NCBI GenBank assembly: GCA_030670615.1
Contig: DAOVBJ010000028.1
Span: 1 to 8,732, forward strand
Length of the DNA stretch: 8,732 nucleotides
From: Candidatus Bathyarchaeota archaeon
GTDB lineage: Archaea; Thermoproteota; Bathyarchaeia; RBG-16-48-13; GCA-020355125
Direction of reading: 5' to 3'
Part shown: piece after piece, positions 6,926 to 8,732 of the stretch
Position numbering within the stretch: the first letter of the stretch is position 1
Layout of the letters: each line of letters begins with the position of its first letter
Translations under genes and position numbers: made by a program
The notes under the pieces: model-generated
The model's database searches: none
Told to the model about the DNA's origin: nothing
Seen by the model: the letters and a program-made list of their open reading frames with translations, nothing else

Positions 6926-7129
6926 GTGGAGCTTCAACGTAGCCAATTAAGTGGAAGAAGTTCACGCAGGTCTGTTATAAAAGGCTTTAAAGCATTGAAG
7001 GCTAACGAAGAATTGCCGAAAACCGACTACTACGTGCGTAAGGTCTGTGGTAACACTTTGAAGAATGGCGCTCTCGTCAGATGTCCCTTTTGCGGTGCGT
7101 CACGTGCACAGTTCCTGAAAGTTACTTAA
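6926..7129 (+). pseudogene. Remnant of a rubrerythrin C-terminal rubredoxin-like domain
   Basis: The second half, GFKALKANEELPKTDYYVR then KVCGNTLKNGALVRCPFCGA and an FLKV tail, matches the end of rubrerythrins: the linker after the diiron four-helix domain plus the rubredoxin-like iron knuckle. A normal knuckle has two CxxC pairs. Here C41, C53 and C56 remain, but residue 38 is Arg (CGT, 7037-7039); one T-to-C change from TGT would produce this. The four-helix diiron domain is missing: the frame is open only to 6893 (stop TGA 6890-6892), and the roughly 130 bases after hypD encode nothing ferritin-like. The nominal GTG start has only a weak ribosome site. It is most likely a decaying fragment. 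A short expressed three-Cys metal-binding protein is a less likely alternative. The family match comes from recognising the motif, not a search. Confidence 0.6.
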
Positions 7130-7189
7130 CTGGCGGCTTGTATCACTAGTTCGACGCGCACGCTTCACGAGAGAACAGCTGTATTTCTT

Positions 7190-8236
7190 TTAGCATATTC
7201 TTGGAATGGGATCGCCAACCGGTGGCGGAAGGATGCGCTTTCCTCCCACACTGGTCTCCATGACGACGCTGGTGAACGCGTCTGTTACTTCACCAATTAT
7301 CTCCGCGTCCCTTCCCTGCTCCGTTTTCCTCAAAGCAGCCAACACGTCCAAGGCCTTCTGAGCGACTACACCAACGACAACTTTTCCTTCATTGCCAATC
7401 TCCAGGGCCTCGATTCCAAGCATCTCACAAGCGGCTCTTACACCCTCTCTAATTGGAATCCGATCCTCTTCCACCATAATCCCGACGTGAGATTTTTCGC
7501 TCCACTCATTTAATGTATTGGCCAAGCCGCCCCTCGTCGGGTCCTTCATAGAGACGACGCCGCCAACATAGAGAAGCTCCATGATGAGTTTGTTTAACGG
7601 GGTGACGTCTGAAAGTATGGCGCTGTCAAAGTCATAGCCCTCTCGGAAGGAGAGGAGGGCGATCCCGTGATCTCCCATGGTCCCTGAAACGATGATTTTA
7701 TCTCCCGCACGTAGGTTGGAGTCTAGAAGCCAACGGGCGTCGAAGGAACGATGCTTCTTCACTTCAGCGATGTTTCTTTCCAAAGCCTCCATCCGCCTTC
7801 CGATGCCCGACGTATTCACAACGAATTTGTCAAGAGCTCCCTTCTCCACGACCTTTGTGTCGCCCGTGATCACGTAAACCCCGGCTTCCCTGCAGGTATC
7901 TCCCATGCTTCGTACAATCTTCTCGAAGTCAGTTAAGGGGAAGCCCTCCTCTATGACGAAGCCCGAAGTTAAGGCCCGGGGTTCCGCACCCATCACGGCG
8001 ATGTCATTCACTGTCCCCGCTATCGCCAATCGACCAATGTCGCCGCCGGGGAAGAAGAGGGGTTTAACCGTGTGGCAATCCGACTTTAAAACAATGTCAT
8101 CAATGACGGCAGAGTCATCCAAAGCCTCTAAGGGTACCTCCACTCCACTTCCACCCAAGTACTTTAGGATGTAGTCTTTCACGAGCTGCTGCATCATATG
8201 CCCGCCAGCGCCATGCGCCATTGTAATCCTGCTCAT
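7190..8236 (-). CDS. hypE: HypE, carbamoyl dehydratase forming the cyanide ligand
   Basis: HypE takes a carbamoyl group from HypF on its C-terminal cysteine and uses ATP to dehydrate it to a thiocyanate, the source of the active-site CN ligands. The 348 residues show the PurM-like fold motifs in order: AHGAGG (7-12), an acidic DDSAVIDD (40-47), FFPGGDIGRLAIAGTVNDIAV (from about 61), then GDTKVVEKG, SGTMGDHGIALLS and DPTRGGLANTLNEW. The last four residues are PRIC, with the catalytic Cys348 intact. ATG 8236 was chosen because GGGGAG lies 10 nt before it and MSRITMAHGAGG is the normal family start; an upstream in-frame ATG at 8260 would overlap that ribosome site. It is transcribed towards hypD/the rubrerythrin remnant and sits 117 nt downstream of the HycI-type gene, possibly in one transcript. 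Confidence 0.97.
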   Translation of the reverse strand: MSRITMAHGAGGHMMQQLVKDYILKYLGGSGVEVPLEALDDSAVIDDIVLKSDCHTVKPLFFPGGDIGRLAIAGTVNDIAVMGAEPRALTSGFVIEEGFPLTDFEKIVRSMGDTCREAGVYVITGDTKVVEKGALDKFVVNTSGIGRRMEALERNIAEVKKHRSFDARWLLDSNLRAGDKIIVSGTMGDHGIALLSFREGYDFDSAILSDVTPLNKLIMELLYVGGVVSMKDPTRGGLANTLNEWSEKSHVGIMVEEDRIPIREGVRAACEMLGIEALEIGNEGKVVVGVVAQKALDVLAALRKTEQGRDAEIIGEVTDAFTSVVMETSVGGKRILPPPVGDPIPRIC

Positions 8237-8340
8237 AAAAGGATATCTCCCCAGAATCAAACCAGTCTAGGGAGACGAAGCATCGAATAAAAGTATTCTC
8301 TTTACCGTAAACGAAGGTCACGAGTTATCGACTGCAAAGA

Positions 8341-8348
8341 ATTATAAA
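8341..8348 (-). promoter_or_regulatory. TATA box candidate for hypE
   Basis: TTTATAAT on the minus strand, preceded by AAACGG, lies just past the stop of the HycI-type gene. It predicts a start near 8318 and a leader of about 80 nt before hypE. A second T/A-rich element, TACTTTTATT (about 8287-8296), is nearer to hypE. hypE may therefore have its own promoter as well as read-through. Inference only. Confidence 0.35.
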
Positions 8349-8353
8349 CCGTT

Positions 8354-8732
8354 TCATAGCAGAATACGCTTCAAAGCCTTAACCACCCGCTTCGCCGCAC
8401 TCTCTACCTCTGGAGATAATCCCTCGCCGAAGTCCACGTTTTCAGGCTGAATCAAAAGCAAGCAAATCTTCGCTCCAGTAACTTGTGTCAGATAGCCGCA
8501 GAAGATTTGAAGGGGAAGGGCGTGGGTGGACACAGCTACGCCAGATACTTCTGAAGCCTTTACGAATCGCAGATGACCGGGTTCAAGACTTAATAGAGCA
8601 GCGTCAATGAGTAAAATGTGGCTGGGGTTGAAGTCTGTGATTGGCTTCATAAAGCTCTCAGGAACGTTCTCACCCTCAATCACCAGGACGTTGTCGTTTG
8701 TAATCGTGTCCTTTAGCCTCTTAACGACTTCG
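8354..8732 (-). CDS. hycI: HycI-type hydrogenase maturation endopeptidase (peptidase family M52), 5' end beyond the window
   Basis: These nickel-dependent endopeptidases cut the C-terminal tail from the [NiFe]-hydrogenase large subunit after nickel insertion. About 125 residues are visible, continuing in frame to the right edge. They include NVLVIEGENVPESF, a metal-ligand Asp in HILLIDAA (codon 8605-8603), EPGHLRF, the metal-ligand His in VSTHALPL (codon 8524-8522), and the archaeal-style LLLIQPENVDFGEGLSPEV near the C-terminus. The family is usually about 150-160 residues, so only the first 30 or so, with the GN...DDG motif, are missing. An apparent start at GTG 8683 is internal, because the upstream codons also fit the family. 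The ENVPESF and QPENVDFGEGLSPEV patterns resemble HycI-like proteases serving group 3 or 4 hydrogenases more than HyaD/HybD, so the symbol is moderately certain. Confidence 0.9.
   Translation of the reverse strand, partial: EVVKRLKDTITNDNVLVIEGENVPESFMKPITDFNPSHILLIDAALLSLEPGHLRFVKASEVSGVAVSTHALPLQIFCGYLTQVTGAKICLLLIQPENVDFGEGLSPEVESAAKRVVKALKRILL

Noticed and set aside
7130..7189. Bidirectional terminator in the convergent gap before hypE's stop
   Set aside because: No stable stem and no T-tract of useful length is visible in either direction.
8115..8321. 68-codon minus ORF overlapping the hypE start
   Set aside because: It is a shadow frame of hypE and its leader with no motif of its own.

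Overview
The window reads as archaeal chromosomal DNA, possibly from the Thermoproteota/Bathyarchaeia side, though that placement is only a guess. The grounds are TATA-like boxes about 26 nt before plausible start points, short Shine-Dalgarno-led leaders with some TTG starts, an SMC-type chromosome protein, and a compact set of [NiFe]-hydrogenase maturation genes in the form common in anaerobic archaea.

Layout. (1) Positions 1-1736, minus strand: the N-terminal ATPase head, first coiled-coil arm and start of the hinge of an SMC protein, cut by the left edge. Its 5' end lacks a normal in-frame start codon and follows an in-frame TAG. (2) About 1740-3100: a gene-poor stretch of roughly 1.3 kb. 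It holds the smc promoter with two abutting palindromes, a doubtful 63-codon minus-strand ORF with a G-rich leader, an alternating GC run, and no recognisable RNA gene. (3) 3145-6795, plus strand: hypF, hypC and hypD. hypC and hypD are nearly fused (1 nt apart). (4) 6926-7129, plus strand: a short ORF matching only the C-terminal rubredoxin-like tail of rubrerythrin. One of its four metal cysteines is changed to Arg, so it is probably a relic. (5) 7190-8236, minus strand: hypE, convergent with the hypD side. (6) 8354 to the right edge, minus strand: a HycI-type hydrogenase maturation endopeptidase, cut by the right edge.

How the genes work together. HypF carbamoylates the C-terminal cysteine of HypE (the PRIC tail is present) using carbamoyl phosphate. 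HypE dehydrates the thiocarboxamide to a thiocyanate, which donates the CN ligands. HypC and HypD (CGTH and GPGCPVC motifs present) form the scaffold where Fe(CN)2CO is built and passed to the hydrogenase large subunit. The HycI-type protease then trims the large subunit's C-terminus once nickel is in. All key residues are intact, so the organism very likely makes an active [NiFe] hydrogenase. The structural subunits and the nickel-insertion proteins HypA/HypB are not in this window.

No clearly new system is visible. The items most worth a second look are the smc 5' end and unusual hinge, the rubrerythrin remnant, and the regulatory-looking DNA in the gene-poor gap.
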